DNA of 64,000 nucleotides, from NCBI GenBank assembly GCA_947500755.1, contig CANMTO010000002.1:62001-126000 (forward strand). The letters are read 5' to 3'. Shown here piece by piece: positions 42,588-51,948 of the stretch. The notes below the pieces were generated by a model. It did no database searches and had not been told where the DNA came from. It saw only the letters and a list, made by a program, of their open reading frames with translations. This stretch comes from Flavobacteriales bacterium (GTDB taxonomy: Bacteria; Bacteroidota; Bacteroidia; Flavobacteriales_D; Crocinitomicaceae). Within the stretch, counting starts at the first letter, position 1, and each line of letters opens with the position of its first letter. The position numbers and the translations under genes are program-made.

Positions 42588-44981
42588 ATGAACTCTTTCA
42601 AATTACTTCTAAGCTCTATTTCAATTTGTCTTTCATTCTTAACGTTCGCCCAACCTGCGGCTTGTTTTAATGCTGATTTTGAAGACAACTCATTTACCAA
42701 TTGGAATGGATTTTATGGGTCATGTTGTGCTATTAATACGCCAAACCAAGGATTTACCAATCAACACCAAATTATGGTTGGTCCAGGGAATGATGCAATG
42801 GTAGCTCAATGTGCAACATTATCAATCGTTCCTCCGGGAGAGAATTTTTCTGCCATGGTTGGTGATTATACGGGTACCGGAGCACAAGCTGCGCGTTTAC
42901 AATATACGTTCTCCATCACGCCACAATCAAACATGATCATCGTTAAATACGCGGTTGTCCTTGAAGATCCTGGGCACGGTATAGCCTCTCAGCCTCGATT
43001 TGAAGCACAACTTTATGATGCAGCAGGTACCCCGTTACCATGTACCTTTTATCAAGTTGCTGCAGGAAATGGTGTGCCTGGATTTCAAAACTGTGGTTCT
43101 TACCGTTGGAAAGATTGGACAACCTTTGGGGTAGATGTAACTGCTTATATGGGTCAAACTGTCACCCTTGATGTAGCAACGGGTGATTGCTCGTTGAGTG
43201 GCCACTGGGGATATGCCTACGTAAGTGCTTCATGCACCTCTTTAGACTTATCCGCATTCTATTGTCAGAACGGCGCCAACAATACGGCTACCCTTACAGC
43301 ACCAAACGGTTTCGCGAATTATGTATGGACCAATGCCGTGACAAACGCCCAATTAGCAACAGGACAAATTGCTACGGTGAATATACAAGGTGTTGACACG
43401 GTAAATTGCACAATCACCTCAGCCAACGGGTGCATCGCCACGCTAACCACAGCTGTACTTCCTGCAGAGGTTATTGGCTCCATTGTAGACAGCAATGTTT
43501 GTGCGGGTTATTCAACGATGCTTTTGAATAACACCTCGTATACTAATGCCGCGCCTGATTCAATTTTTTGGAGTGCTTCTGACGGTTATACGTCGAACGA
43601 TACTACCTTTAACCACGTCTTTCCAGGACCTGGCTCTTACACTGTTGAAATGATAGTAACCAATACTGCAAATTGTGTCGACACTGTTAATACCGTAGTT
43701 GAGGTTTATGAAAACCCAGTAGCCGGTTTTGGGTTCGACGATGTTTGCTTGGGTCAAACCGCTATTTTTGAAGCCACAAGTTCTTTATTAGGCGGCGATA
43801 CCATAACTAACTATTGGTATGTTAACAACGATACCTTGGTAGGCGATACCGTGATAGTTAATTTTAATGGACCCAATAACTATTTAGTTTCTCTATTGGC
43901 AATGACGCAAAACGGATGTATCGATACCGTGTCACAAAGCTTTACCGTGTTCAATAATCCTACTGCCAATTTCGCGGTCGTAGAGTCGTGTATTGATCAG
44001 GCAGTACAGTTTAACAATACAACCACAGGAATATCAAATTCAACGACTTTTGAGTGGATGTACAACAACCAAATCTTGGATACGTCCGTTGATTTCTCCT
44101 ATATCTTTAATACGCCCGGTACTCACAATATCTCGTTAATAGCTACCGACTCGTTCTCCGCAGTTGTTCAATGTGACGACACGATTAGTACTTCGTTCTT
44201 CGTGCACGATTACCCGACCTATTCTTACCTTGCTGATACCATTCAATGTGAAGACGTTCCTTTTGTTGTAAATAGTTTCCCGTTAATTTCTACCAATGAA
44301 CCAATTTCATACACTTGGGATATTAACGGTGTTCAAGAAGATACTACGATCAACTTTAATACAGTAATTGCTACCCCTGGAGTTTATCAGTTTACGTATA
44401 CCGTTACGTCTGATTTCGGATGTGAAGTGGATACTACGTTTGACATGTACATCATGGCCACACCGATTCCTCCTGTACTTAGTTTCAATATTCCTGAATG
44501 TCCTGGTGACCCATTCTTTCTAAGCGCAACAGCAGAAGCCAATTCAACCATTGCATGGTCAGGCCCAAACAATTTTAACTCTACCCTATTTGATGTGACT
44601 TTCCCATTAGACGAAAGCGGTATGGGAATTTACACCGCGTTTGTCACTTCAGAATATGGTTGTATCTCCGATACCTCTCAAATAGATGCTACCATCACCT
44701 ACATTATGAGCTTTAATGATTTTGACTTTCCGAATGTTGTATCTGCCAATGAAGATGGCACAAATGATTTCTTGGATTTAAAATCTTATTTCATGACCTG
44801 TGATGAATTTACCTTATACATCTTCAACCGTTGGGGCAACTTGGTTTTTGAACAAGGACAAAACACTGCGTTCTTCCGAGGGCAAGACGCGAATGGGAAT
44901 GATTTAGAAGATGGGGTATATTCATACAAGCTAATCTTCGAAAACTACGAGAAACACGGATTTATCCATGTAGTTAGATAA
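42588..44981 (+). CDS. PKD-repeat surface protein with type B T9SS (gliding-motility C-terminal) domain
   Basis: 797 residues. A signal peptide (to about residue 22) is followed by an acidic, Cys-containing N-terminal region. Several PKD/Ig-like repeats follow, with FPGPGSYTVEMIVTNT, FNTPGTHNISLIATDSF and TPGVYQFTYTVTSDFGC as their final strands. The last 85 residues (FPNVVSANEDGTNDFLDL, YIFNRWGNLVFEQ, DGVYSYKL) are the CHU_C/type B sorting domain, which uses SprF-type partners in known systems. It is a probable adhesin. The preceding 200 bp has no perfect -7 box; TAAATTCG near 42544 is the nearest. Confidence 0.87.
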   Translation: MNSFKLLLSSISICLSFLTFAQPAACFNADFEDNSFTNWNGFYGSCCAINTPNQGFTNQHQIMVGPGNDAMVAQCATLSIVPPGENFSAMVGDYTGTGAQAARLQYTFSITPQSNMIIVKYAVVLEDPGHGIASQPRFEAQLYDAAGTPLPCTFYQVAAGNGVPGFQNCGSYRWKDWTTFGVDVTAYMGQTVTLDVATGDCSLSGHWGYAYVSASCTSLDLSAFYCQNGANNTATLTAPNGFANYVWTNAVTNAQLATGQIATVNIQGVDTVNCTITSANGCIATLTTAVLPAEVIGSIVDSNVCAGYSTMLLNNTSYTNAAPDSIFWSASDGYTSNDTTFNHVFPGPGSYTVEMIVTNTANCVDTVNTVVEVYENPVAGFGFDDVCLGQTAIFEATSSLLGGDTITNYWYVNNDTLVGDTVIVNFNGPNNYLVSLLAMTQNGCIDTVSQSFTVFNNPTANFAVVESCIDQAVQFNNTTTGISNSTTFEWMYNNQILDTSVDFSYIFNTPGTHNISLIATDSFSAVVQCDDTISTSFFVHDYPTYSYLADTIQCEDVPFVVNSFPLISTNEPISYTWDINGVQEDTTINFNTVIATPGVYQFTYTVTSDFGCEVDTTFDMYIMATPIPPVLSFNIPECPGDPFFLSATAEANSTIAWSGPNNFNSTLFDVTFPLDESGMGIYTAFVTSEYGCISDTSQIDATITYIMSFNDFDFPNVVSANEDGTNDFLDLKSYFMTCDEFTLYIFNRWGNLVFEQGQNTAFFRGQDANGNDLEDGVYSYKLIFENYEKHGFIHVVR

Positions 44982-45001
44982 ACGTATCCAACTCTTAAAT
45001 T

Positions 45002-45032
45002 AAAAAAGGCAGAATTACTTCTGCCTTTTTTT
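45002..45032 (+). terminator. rho-independent terminator
   Basis: AAGGCAGAA-TTAC-TTCTGCCTT with an A run before and a long T run after; bidirectional between convergent genes. Confidence 0.9.
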
Positions 45033-45060
45033 TTATCGAAAATCTTAGACTTAATGTCTC

Positions 45061-45585
45061 TTAAAACAATTGTTGAAACTCCGCTTTCAATGCGTCTATC
45101 GCTATTTCGGAAGGCAGGGGATTTATTTCCGCGGATAAGGTAATAACTGCGGCTGCAAGATCATTGGATGAAGCTTCAACGCCTAATTGAGATGCTGCCA
45201 CATTAATTAGTTTGACTGTTTCTTCTTTTGCATTTTTAAGCAAATTCCAGGCGTTTGATGAAATGAACATCTGCTGCGCCACGTTATGATCGTATTCATC
45301 TCGAATCGCTTTCAAAACCAAGGTCTGCAAAACAAGTGCATTCATATTCGGCTGGTTCATACGCAGGACAATTGACGAGGGATGAATTCGTTCCATATAA
45401 AGAATAACACGTTGATACGCCTCCATGCGATGTGTAATAAAAAACTCTTGGCGTTGCTTTTTCAATTCCCCCTGAAGCATTATGGACTCATTGAAATTTA
45501 ATTTCTTGAGGAAATGTTGTACAATAATCACAAGGGCAATGGTGAAAGCTACAGCGACAATCGCTAAGGCAAAAATTTCATTCAT
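45061..45585 (-). CDS. conserved hypothetical protein with N-terminal membrane helix
   Basis: 174 residues. An N-terminal hydrophobic helix (ALAIVAVAFTIALVIIVQHF) is followed by a charged, helix-rich cytoplasmic part with regular heptad-like spacing (LQGELKKQRQEFFITHRMEA) and a leucine-rich C-terminal half. I recall similar small proteins across flavobacteria but know no function. It has its own -7 box (TATATTTG) 18 nt before the ATG and a shared terminator. Confidence 0.6.
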   Translation of the reverse strand: MNEIFALAIVAVAFTIALVIIVQHFLKKLNFNESIMLQGELKKQRQEFFITHRMEAYQRVILYMERIHPSSIVLRMNQPNMNALVLQTLVLKAIRDEYDHNVAQQMFISSNAWNLLKNAKEETVKLINVAASQLGVEASSNDLAAAVITLSAEINPLPSEIAIDALKAEFQQLF

Positions 45586-45603
45586 AAGTTAATCTTTTTT
45601 TGG

Positions 45604-45611
45604 CAAATATA
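45604..45611 (-). promoter_or_regulatory. -7 box (TATATTTG) for the hypothetical protein
   Basis: A perfect match on the minus strand, 18 nt before the ATG at 45585. Confidence 0.55.
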
Positions 45612-45686
45612 CTTTTTCTTTAACGCTACAAATGAACGAGTAGGCAGAGAATTAAGTTACATCGGAAACAATATCAATGAAAACAC

Positions 45687-45694
45687 TATTTTTA
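45687..45694 (+). promoter_or_regulatory. -7 box (TATTTTTA) for the sodium symporter
   Basis: TATTTTTA is followed by CCTG and the ATG at 45699, implying an almost leaderless mRNA. Confidence 0.45.
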
Positions 45695-45698
45695 CCTG

Positions 45699-47156
45699 AT
45701 GAAAGATTACATCCTACTGGGGGTATTATTCCTTTATTTTATCATATTGCTTGCCATTTCTTGGTTTACATCAAGAAATGCCACAACGAACAGCTTTTTT
45801 TCAGGAGATAAAAAAAGTGCCTGGTATCTTGTCGCATTCGGAATGATCGGAACCTCCTTATCCGGAGTCACCTTTGTTTCCGTTCCCGGTAAGGTGCTTT
45901 CAAGCGGATGGCATTATTATCAATTGGTGCTTGGCTTTTTCATTGGCTATTTTGTCGTGGCATATGTCCTTTTACCCATTTATTATCGATTAAAGCTTAC
46001 CTCGATATACACGTACCTCGAACACCGCCTCGGACTCAATGCCTACCAATGGGGTGCTGGATATTTTATTCTTTCAAGAACACTTGGAGCTACGGTTAGA
46101 CTTTATTTGGTTATTAATGTGCTGCAACTGTTCATCTTTGATAAACTTGGAATTCCTTTTTGGCTAAGTACACTAACCATAATCTTAATGATTGTTGCCT
46201 ACACCCTCAAAGGAGGTGTAAAAACGATTGTTTGGACTGATACACTCCAAACCACCTTCATGCTATTGGCATTAATCGTTTGTATCTTTTCCATTCAAAG
46301 TAAATTAAACTTGGGCTGGAACGATATTATCAACACCATGAGTTCGAACAAGCTGATGGGCTTATGGGAAACCAATTGGCTAAAAGGTGATTACTTCTTA
46401 AAACATATTATTGGTGGTGCATTTATTACAATCGCTATGACTGGATTGGATCAAGAAATGATGCAAAAAAATATCAGTGTAAAATCATTGAAGGATGCTC
46501 AAAAAAATATGGTCGTCTTTAGCATTACGCTTCTTGCTATTAATGCCTTATTCTTATTACTTGGAGGGGTTCTTTCTTTATACATTGGCCAACTGGGAAT
46601 AGAAGTAGCCCCAGATGATTTATTTCCTTACGTCGTTCAAAACTACCTTCCTTTCGGTGTTTTTGTAATTTTTATAGTGGGCTTAATCTCTGCCCTATTT
46701 CCCTCCGTTGATGGAGCAATAACCGCACTCACTGCCTCGTTTTGCATTGACGTCATTGGGTTTAATCGTAAGAACTTTGAAGAGGAAAAAAAGAAGCGCG
46801 TTAAACGATGGATTCATTTAAGTTTTGCCGTGTTATTTATGATTCTTGTATTTTTATTCAAATGGTTAGATAATAAAAGTATTGTTGACCTAATTTTTGA
46901 TATCGCAGGATATACGTATGGTCCACTCCTAGGATTATTTGCATTTGGAATCCTTACAAAAAGACAATTAATCCATCCGAAAATAGTCGTTATAAGCTTA
47001 GTTTCTCCCCTGCTCTGCTATCTACTAAAAACCTATTCCTCTTCCCTGTTAGGTTCGTATCAAATCGGAAATGAACTTTTAATCTTGAACGGAACCATTA
47101 CGTTTATCCTATTATTTATTTTCAGTAAAACCAAGCATCATGTCGCTACGCATTAA
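45699..47156 (+). CDS. sodium:solute symporter (SSS family)
   Basis: 485 residues with about 13 hydrophobic helices. N-terminal WFTSRNATTNSFFSGDKKSAW and GMIGTSLSGVTFVSVPG match the first helices of the SSS fold. ATNSFF and GTSLSGVTF hold the sodium-site serines and threonines. Substrate (sugar, sialic acid, amino acid or other) cannot be told. The 3' end overlaps the GlmU-like gene by 17 nt, suggesting a link to amino-sugar metabolism, but that is inference. Confidence 0.9.
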   Translation: MKDYILLGVLFLYFIILLAISWFTSRNATTNSFFSGDKKSAWYLVAFGMIGTSLSGVTFVSVPGKVLSSGWHYYQLVLGFFIGYFVVAYVLLPIYYRLKLTSIYTYLEHRLGLNAYQWGAGYFILSRTLGATVRLYLVINVLQLFIFDKLGIPFWLSTLTIILMIVAYTLKGGVKTIVWTDTLQTTFMLLALIVCIFSIQSKLNLGWNDIINTMSSNKLMGLWETNWLKGDYFLKHIIGGAFITIAMTGLDQEMMQKNISVKSLKDAQKNMVVFSITLLAINALFLLLGGVLSLYIGQLGIEVAPDDLFPYVVQNYLPFGVFVIFIVGLISALFPSVDGAITALTASFCIDVIGFNRKNFEEEKKKRVKRWIHLSFAVLFMILVFLFKWLDNKSIVDLIFDIAGYTYGPLLGLFAFGILTKRQLIHPKIVVISLVSPLLCYLLKTYSSSLLGSYQIGNELLILNGTITFILLFIFSKTKHHVATH

Positions 47157-48288
47157 TCTGAATGATCGTTCATCTCACCTTAAGTTAGCACCTCATTCAC
47201 TGACTAAACCTTCTGGGTTCTTAAGGTGTGGAATGCTAACAAACGAGGAACGGTATAAGCTGCTGAGCCCTGAAATACAGGTCGGATTCCTTACTGCCAC
47301 TTATTTAGAAGCGCACTTCCCCTCATTGAATCAAGCGATTGATGTAAATGCAAGCATTATTCCTACCCCTGATTTCATTCGTGCACTGAACGCTTTAAAT
47401 GCGAATGAATACTTAAGCTACAAGGGAGAAATCCTCGCTACTTTTGGTGAATCAGACAAAGAAATAGCATATACAGGGACACCTATAATTCAGGTAATCA
47501 ATCGATGGGATTTATTTAAATTGAATGGACAGGTACTTGCATTGGATTTTGACTTAATGACTTCCCACAATAAATCTCAAGCGCTCCCATCTACATGCAC
47601 GCTCATTGGAAATCCAGACTTACTCTTTATTGAGGAGGGGGCGATTGTTCAAGCCGTAACATTGAACGTTACCAGTGGTCCTATATACATCGGAGTAAAT
47701 TCCGAGATCATGGAGGGTTCATTGATTCGTGGACCTTTCGCACTTTGCGAATACGGACAAGTGAAAATGGGAGCTAAAATTTATGGTGCAACAACGATTG
47801 GCCCTTATTGTAAAGTGGGTGGGGAAATTAACAATGTCATTTTCGAAGGATATGCTAATAAATCCCACGATGGATTTCTTGGGAATGGATATATTGGTTC
47901 TTGGTGCAATATTGGGGCTGACACCAATGCATCGAACCTCATGAATAATTACGGCATCGTTGATGTGCATGACTATGATACCGGCAAAACAACCTCCTCT
48001 GGAGAACAATTCGTTGGTTTGCACATGGGAGATCATTCAAAATGTGGGATTAACACGATGTTTAATACAGGGACCGCACTTGGTGTAGGATGTAATGTTT
48101 ACGGTCCGGGCTTCTTCAAAAAGCACATTCCTTCTTTCAGTTTTGGTGAGCCTACACGCCTATTCCCGTATCGCTTGGATAAGGCATTGGAAGGCATTGA
48201 AAGCATGATGTCGCGCCGTGGAAAAACCTTATCCGAAAGTGAATTGACTATCCTCAATCACATTCATACCAACCGAGAATCATTTTAA
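47140..48288 (+). CDS. alternative bacterial GlmU-like sugar nucleotidyl/acetyltransferase
   Basis: 382 residues. The N-terminal LAPHSLTKPSGFLRCGMLTNEER resembles the P-x-T-x-P-x-x-x-R-x-G-ILT-x-x-E start of the Bacteroidota GlmU-like family (read in two parts). The C-terminal half is a left-handed beta helix with hexapeptide repeats (PIYIGVNSEIMEGSLIRG, CKVGGEINNVIFEGYANKSH, LGNGYIGSWCNIGADT). Such proteins are annotated as UDP-GlcNAc diphosphorylase/glucosamine-1-phosphate acetyltransferase, which would make UDP-GlcNAc. Overlap with the symporter and with the convergent M14 gene (9 bp) is seen. Confidence 0.8.
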   Translation: MSLRINLNDRSSHLKLAPHSLTKPSGFLRCGMLTNEERYKLLSPEIQVGFLTATYLEAHFPSLNQAIDVNASIIPTPDFIRALNALNANEYLSYKGEILATFGESDKEIAYTGTPIIQVINRWDLFKLNGQVLALDFDLMTSHNKSQALPSTCTLIGNPDLLFIEEGAIVQAVTLNVTSGPIYIGVNSEIMEGSLIRGPFALCEYGQVKMGAKIYGATTIGPYCKVGGEINNVIFEGYANKSHDGFLGNGYIGSWCNIGADTNASNLMNNYGIVDVHDYDTGKTTSSGEQFVGLHMGDHSKCGINTMFNTGTALGVGCNVYGPGFFKKHIPSFSFGEPTRLFPYRLDKALEGIESMMSRRGKTLSESELTILNHIHTNRESF

Positions 48289-49992
48289 TTCATACACGGG
48301 CAACAGCATGTAACTTGGCTCAAAGTAGGCACTATGCTGATAAATATAGTATAGCTGCTGCCATTCTGAATTGGCAAATTCTTTATCTGCCACCTTTTTA
48401 GCTTCGTATTCTTGACGTAATTCAGGATTAGCCTGTAAAATACTTCGCAATTTTTCCACAAATACGTAATTCGAAAAGTACTCTTTTTCTTGAAGGTAGG
48501 AATCAAAATAATTCCATGTAAAATAAGAGTCTTCACACATGGGCTGCAATACGGCATGCAGAAATAAAGATCCGTTTTGATTGGTTGGAATAAGCACATC
48601 ACCCGGACGAAAATTTATGTTCATGGAAACTTTTTCAATCGCCTTGTTGGGATGTAAATAGTGTCCTTCATACGGCTTAGAAATTGCATCAAAGGAACGG
48701 ACAACTTGTGCATTCACGTTCAGTATTTTTTCTTGATTCAACACTTCGAACAAGATATTATTCGCTTTAAGTTGATCTATTATCCGATGCTCTTGTCCAC
48801 GAATAATGTAGAACTGAGGAATTTCAACAGAATCTATGGGAACATAGGTTCGAAAGAAGGGAATCGACTTTTGATAAGGCAAGTTGCGATCATAGGTCAA
48901 ATGAGATAGTCCCGTGATATCGTTTGTATCTTGCACCGCCGTAAACCCTTTAAATTGTATTGAATCAGCGGCAGAAGTCCTGGAATAATTGAATCTAAAA
49001 TACCGCTGACTCCCCTCCCACTCATGCGCTTTTTCTCGAGCCAATTCAATTTGAGACGCATGATCAACAGTCCATTTCACCAATTCATTCATAAAGTCAT
49101 GCGTGGCTTTAACCCGATTTGGAAAGGGCTTGAGCATATGCGTTTCTACTGTAAAAGAGATCACATTAAACAAGGAAGCGTATCCCATAGCATAACGTGG
49201 AAGATCATTAAATTGATAGATCCCTGAGTCAGGTGTTTCTTTTACTGATTCCACATAAGGAAACAAATCCCACTTCGATTTTTTTAATGCCTGCGTTAAT
49301 TGTGGCAGCATCGAACCATATATTAGTTTTCTTAATGAAGGCGCGATTCGTTCACGTAAGGATGAGATATACGTTAAGGTATATTGATAGTCCGCCCCAT
49401 TGGATACGTGATTATCCACAAACACATCCGGATTCAAGGCATGGAAAATCTTAGCAAACGTACGTGCGTTTTCGCTATCCATTTTGGTGAAGTCACGATT
49501 CAGATCCAGGTTTTGGGCATTCCCTCGAAACCCATAAAGCTCAGGTCCGTTCTGGTTCGCCCTACTCGTAGCGCTTCGGGTTAACATACCCCCGACATTA
49601 TATGCAGGAATAAAAGCCACCACTGGGTCATTCGGATTAATACTGTCCAAACGAATATAGTTTTCCGTATAAATCAAGCACGCATTTATACCATCGGGTT
49701 CACCCGGATGAATTGCATTATTAAAGAGTAGTGTTGTCCCTTTTTTTGCTTTCAAGAATGTAGCCGATGAATCTTCAGCACCGTTTAATATACATACATA
49801 TAGTGGCAGGCCGGGAACATCAGATGGACCCATATTGTATAAACTAACCAACGGACTTTCTTTATCCATTCGTTTAAGTTCATCAATTAAGCGATAATAA
49901 TCCGGGGAGGTATTTCCGGTCCATTTTGATTGTGCCCGCAAACTCAACCCCGTGCTTATTATGATAAGTAAAGAAAAAACAACTCTCATCAT
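48280..49992 (-). CDS. M14-family zinc carboxypeptidase-like protein, exported
   Basis: 570 residues starting MMRVVFSLLIIISTGLSLRAQ, a signal peptide; the box TACCTTTA four bases upstream supports 49992 (or the next ATG at 49989). Zinc motif H-x-x-E is seen in NNAIHPGEPDG, and the third ligand is probably in VDNHVSNGADYQY. GLPLYVC and a LNRDFTKMDSENAR segment are typical of the family. The 200-residue C-terminal region is unassigned. It probably trims peptides in the periplasm. It is divergent from trmD. Confidence 0.87.
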   Translation of the reverse strand: MMRVVFSLLIIISTGLSLRAQSKWTGNTSPDYYRLIDELKRMDKESPLVSLYNMGPSDVPGLPLYVCILNGAEDSSATFLKAKKGTTLLFNNAIHPGEPDGINACLIYTENYIRLDSINPNDPVVAFIPAYNVGGMLTRSATSRANQNGPELYGFRGNAQNLDLNRDFTKMDSENARTFAKIFHALNPDVFVDNHVSNGADYQYTLTYISSLRERIAPSLRKLIYGSMLPQLTQALKKSKWDLFPYVESVKETPDSGIYQFNDLPRYAMGYASLFNVISFTVETHMLKPFPNRVKATHDFMNELVKWTVDHASQIELAREKAHEWEGSQRYFRFNYSRTSAADSIQFKGFTAVQDTNDITGLSHLTYDRNLPYQKSIPFFRTYVPIDSVEIPQFYIIRGQEHRIIDQLKANNILFEVLNQEKILNVNAQVVRSFDAISKPYEGHYLHPNKAIEKVSMNINFRPGDVLIPTNQNGSLFLHAVLQPMCEDSYFTWNYFDSYLQEKEYFSNYVFVEKLRSILQANPELRQEYEAKKVADKEFANSEWQQLYYIYQHSAYFEPSYMLLPVYELK

Positions 49993-49996
49993 AAGG

Positions 49997-50004
49997 TAAA
50001 GGTA
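49997..50004 (-). promoter_or_regulatory. -7 box (TACCTTTA) for the M14 peptidase
   Basis: On the minus strand TACCTTTA-CCTT precedes the first of two adjacent ATGs. Confidence 0.5.
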
Positions 50005-50034
50005 GCACATGCAAACGAATTGACGGGTATTTCC

Positions 50035-50042
50035 TACCTTTG
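50035..50042 (+). promoter_or_regulatory. -7 box (TACCTTTG) for trmD
   Basis: A perfect match followed by AAC and the ATG at 50046, only three bases away. Confidence 0.6.
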
Positions 50043-50045
50043 AAC

Positions 50046-50720
50046 ATGCGAATTGATATCCTTACGATTTTGCCCAAACTTTTTGATGGACCATTTTCGG
50101 ATTCCATCCTAAAACGTGCCCAAGAAAAGGGTCGTGTATACATACATTTGCACAATATCAGGGATTATTCAACCGATAAGCATAAAAATGTGGACGATTA
50201 TCAATACGGAGGCGGCGCCGGAATGGTAATGCGTATTGAACCGATCGCAGCATGTATAGATCAACTCAAAGCGGAACGCACCTATGATGAAATCATCTAC
50301 ATGACTCCTGATGGCGAACTCTTAGAACAAGGTACGTCCAATCAACTTTCATTAAAAGGAAATCTAATGATCTTGTGTGGACATTATAAAGGCGTAGATG
50401 ATCGAATTAGACAACACTACATCACTAAAGAAATTTCTATTGGGTCGTATGTGCTATCTGGCGGAGAACTTGCTGCTGCAGTATTAGTAGATTCTATCAT
50501 TAGATTGATTCCAGGGGTATTAAACGACGAAACCTCGGCCTTAACAGACAGTTTTCAAGACCAATTACTTTCTCCTCCAGTGTACACTAGACCACCGGTT
50601 TACAAAGGTTGGAGTGTCCCCGATGTATTACTCAGCGGAAATTCTCAAGAAATTGACCGATGGAGAGAAGATCAAGCGCTTGAACGTACAAAATCCAGAA
50701 GGCCTGATTTATTGGATTAA
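50046..50720 (+). CDS. trmD: tRNA (guanine-N1)-methyltransferase
   Basis: 224 residues from the ATG at 50046; the TTG at 50040 lies inside the -7 box. Trefoil-knot motifs are clear: [27 protein letters not shown] and [13 protein letters not shown]. The C-terminal [19 protein letters not shown] and [12 protein letters not shown] are diagnostic. It methylates G37 of tRNAs using S-adenosylmethionine to prevent frameshifting. It is not in the usual rpsP-rimM-trmD-rplS operon. Confidence 0.96.
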   Translation: MRIDILTILPKLFDGPFSDSILKRAQEKGRVYIHLHNIRDYSTDKHKNVDDYQYGGGAGMVMRIEPIAACIDQLKAERTYDEIIYMTPDGELLEQGTSNQLSLKGNLMILCGHYKGVDDRIRQHYITKEISIGSYVLSGGELAAAVLVDSIIRLIPGVLNDETSALTDSFQDQLLSPPVYTRPPVYKGWSVPDVLLSGNSQEIDRWREDQALERTKSRRPDLLD

Positions 50721-50739
50721 CGGATACGATCATAATTCG

Positions 50740-50747
50740 TAACTTTG
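50740..50747 (+). promoter_or_regulatory. -7 box (TAACTTTG) for the aminotransferase operon
   Basis: A perfect match followed by CAGT and the ATG at 50752. Confidence 0.6.
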
Positions 50748-50751
50748 CAGT

Positions 50752-51948
50752 ATGATTGAACTCTCTGAACGATTAAACGCCATGGAAGAGTCAGCGACGC
50801 TGGCAATGGCACGGTTAAGTCGCGAATTAAAAGCGCAAGGAAAAGACATCATTTCATTGTCTTTAGGTGAACCGGATTTTAACACACCCCAGTTCATTAA
50901 GGACGCAGCGGTGGTTGGTATAGAACAAAATTTTACCACTTATACTCCGGTGTCTGGTTATGATGATCTCCGCGAGCGGATTTCTCACAAATTCATGCGC
51001 GATAATGGACTGAACTATCCAAAGGAACAAATTGTAGTTTCTACCGGTGCAAAACAATCGATTGCCAACGTAGTATTGAGTTTAATTAATCCGGGGGATG
51101 AAGTAATAATACCAGCACCATATTGGGTTTCATACATTGAAATCGTTAAAATGGCCGGCGGAATCCCAGTGGTAATTCATGCAGGAATTGAGCAAGATTT
51201 TAAAATTAATGCCGGGCAATTCGAGGCAGTAATTACCTCAAAAACCAGGTTATTTATTTTCTCCTCGCCATGTAATCCCACAGGTTCTGTATACACCAAA
51301 GAAGAATTGCGCGGGTTGGCTGATGTTTTAGTGAAGCATCCCGATCTTGTAGCCTTATCGGATGAGATTTACGAGCATATTCGGTTTGAAGGTGAACACG
51401 CAAGCTTAGCCCAATTTTCAGAAATATTCGACCAGGTGGTGACCGTAAATGGCGTGTCCAAAGCATGGGCAATGACGGGTTGGCGACTAGGGTATATTGG
51501 CGCAAGTAAACAAATTGCAGATGCGTGTAATAAAATTCAAGGGCAATTTACATCAGGAACAAGTTCCATAACACAGCGCGCAGCAATTGCAGCGATGGAT
51601 GCTGACCCAAGCGTATTGAAAGAAATGGTAGAAACGTTTCACAAACGACGGGACTTGGTACTTTCCTATTTGAATAAAATCCCTGATGTTAAATGCAACG
51701 TACCAACAGGAGCTTTTTATTTATTTCCGGATGTATCCGCTTATTTTGGATCAAAAGATGGAGACCAATTAATTAAAGATGGCGATGACTTGTGCATGTA
51801 TTTATTGCGTGAAGGAAACATTGCGCTAGTAGACGGCAAAGGATTCGGAGCGCCAAATTGCATCCGTATAAGTTATGCTGCATCCGAAGAACTGCTCATC
51901 AAAGCAATGGAACGTTTAACAGCAGCCTTAGCCAAATTAAGTCGATGA
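50752..51948 (+). CDS. class I/II pyridoxal-phosphate aminotransferase (aspartate aminotransferase-like)
   Basis: 398 residues. PLP lysine in VNGVSKAWAMTGWRLGY; other markers are SLGEPDFNTPQF, STGAKQSIANVV, FSSPCNPTGSVYT and the C-terminal IRISYAAS. These match the fold type I aspartate/aromatic group found in thermophilic and Bacteroidota AspC. It is the first gene of a run of closely spaced genes; the stop overlaps the kinase gene by 4 nt (ATGA). Confidence 0.92.
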   Translation: MIELSERLNAMEESATLAMARLSRELKAQGKDIISLSLGEPDFNTPQFIKDAAVVGIEQNFTTYTPVSGYDDLRERISHKFMRDNGLNYPKEQIVVSTGAKQSIANVVLSLINPGDEVIIPAPYWVSYIEIVKMAGGIPVVIHAGIEQDFKINAGQFEAVITSKTRLFIFSSPCNPTGSVYTKEELRGLADVLVKHPDLVALSDEIYEHIRFEGEHASLAQFSEIFDQVVTVNGVSKAWAMTGWRLGYIGASKQIADACNKIQGQFTSGTSSITQRAAIAAMDADPSVLKEMVETFHKRRDLVLSYLNKIPDVKCNVPTGAFYLFPDVSAYFGSKDGDQLIKDGDDLCMYLLREGNIALVDGKGFGAPNCIRISYAASEELLIKAMERLTAALAKLSR

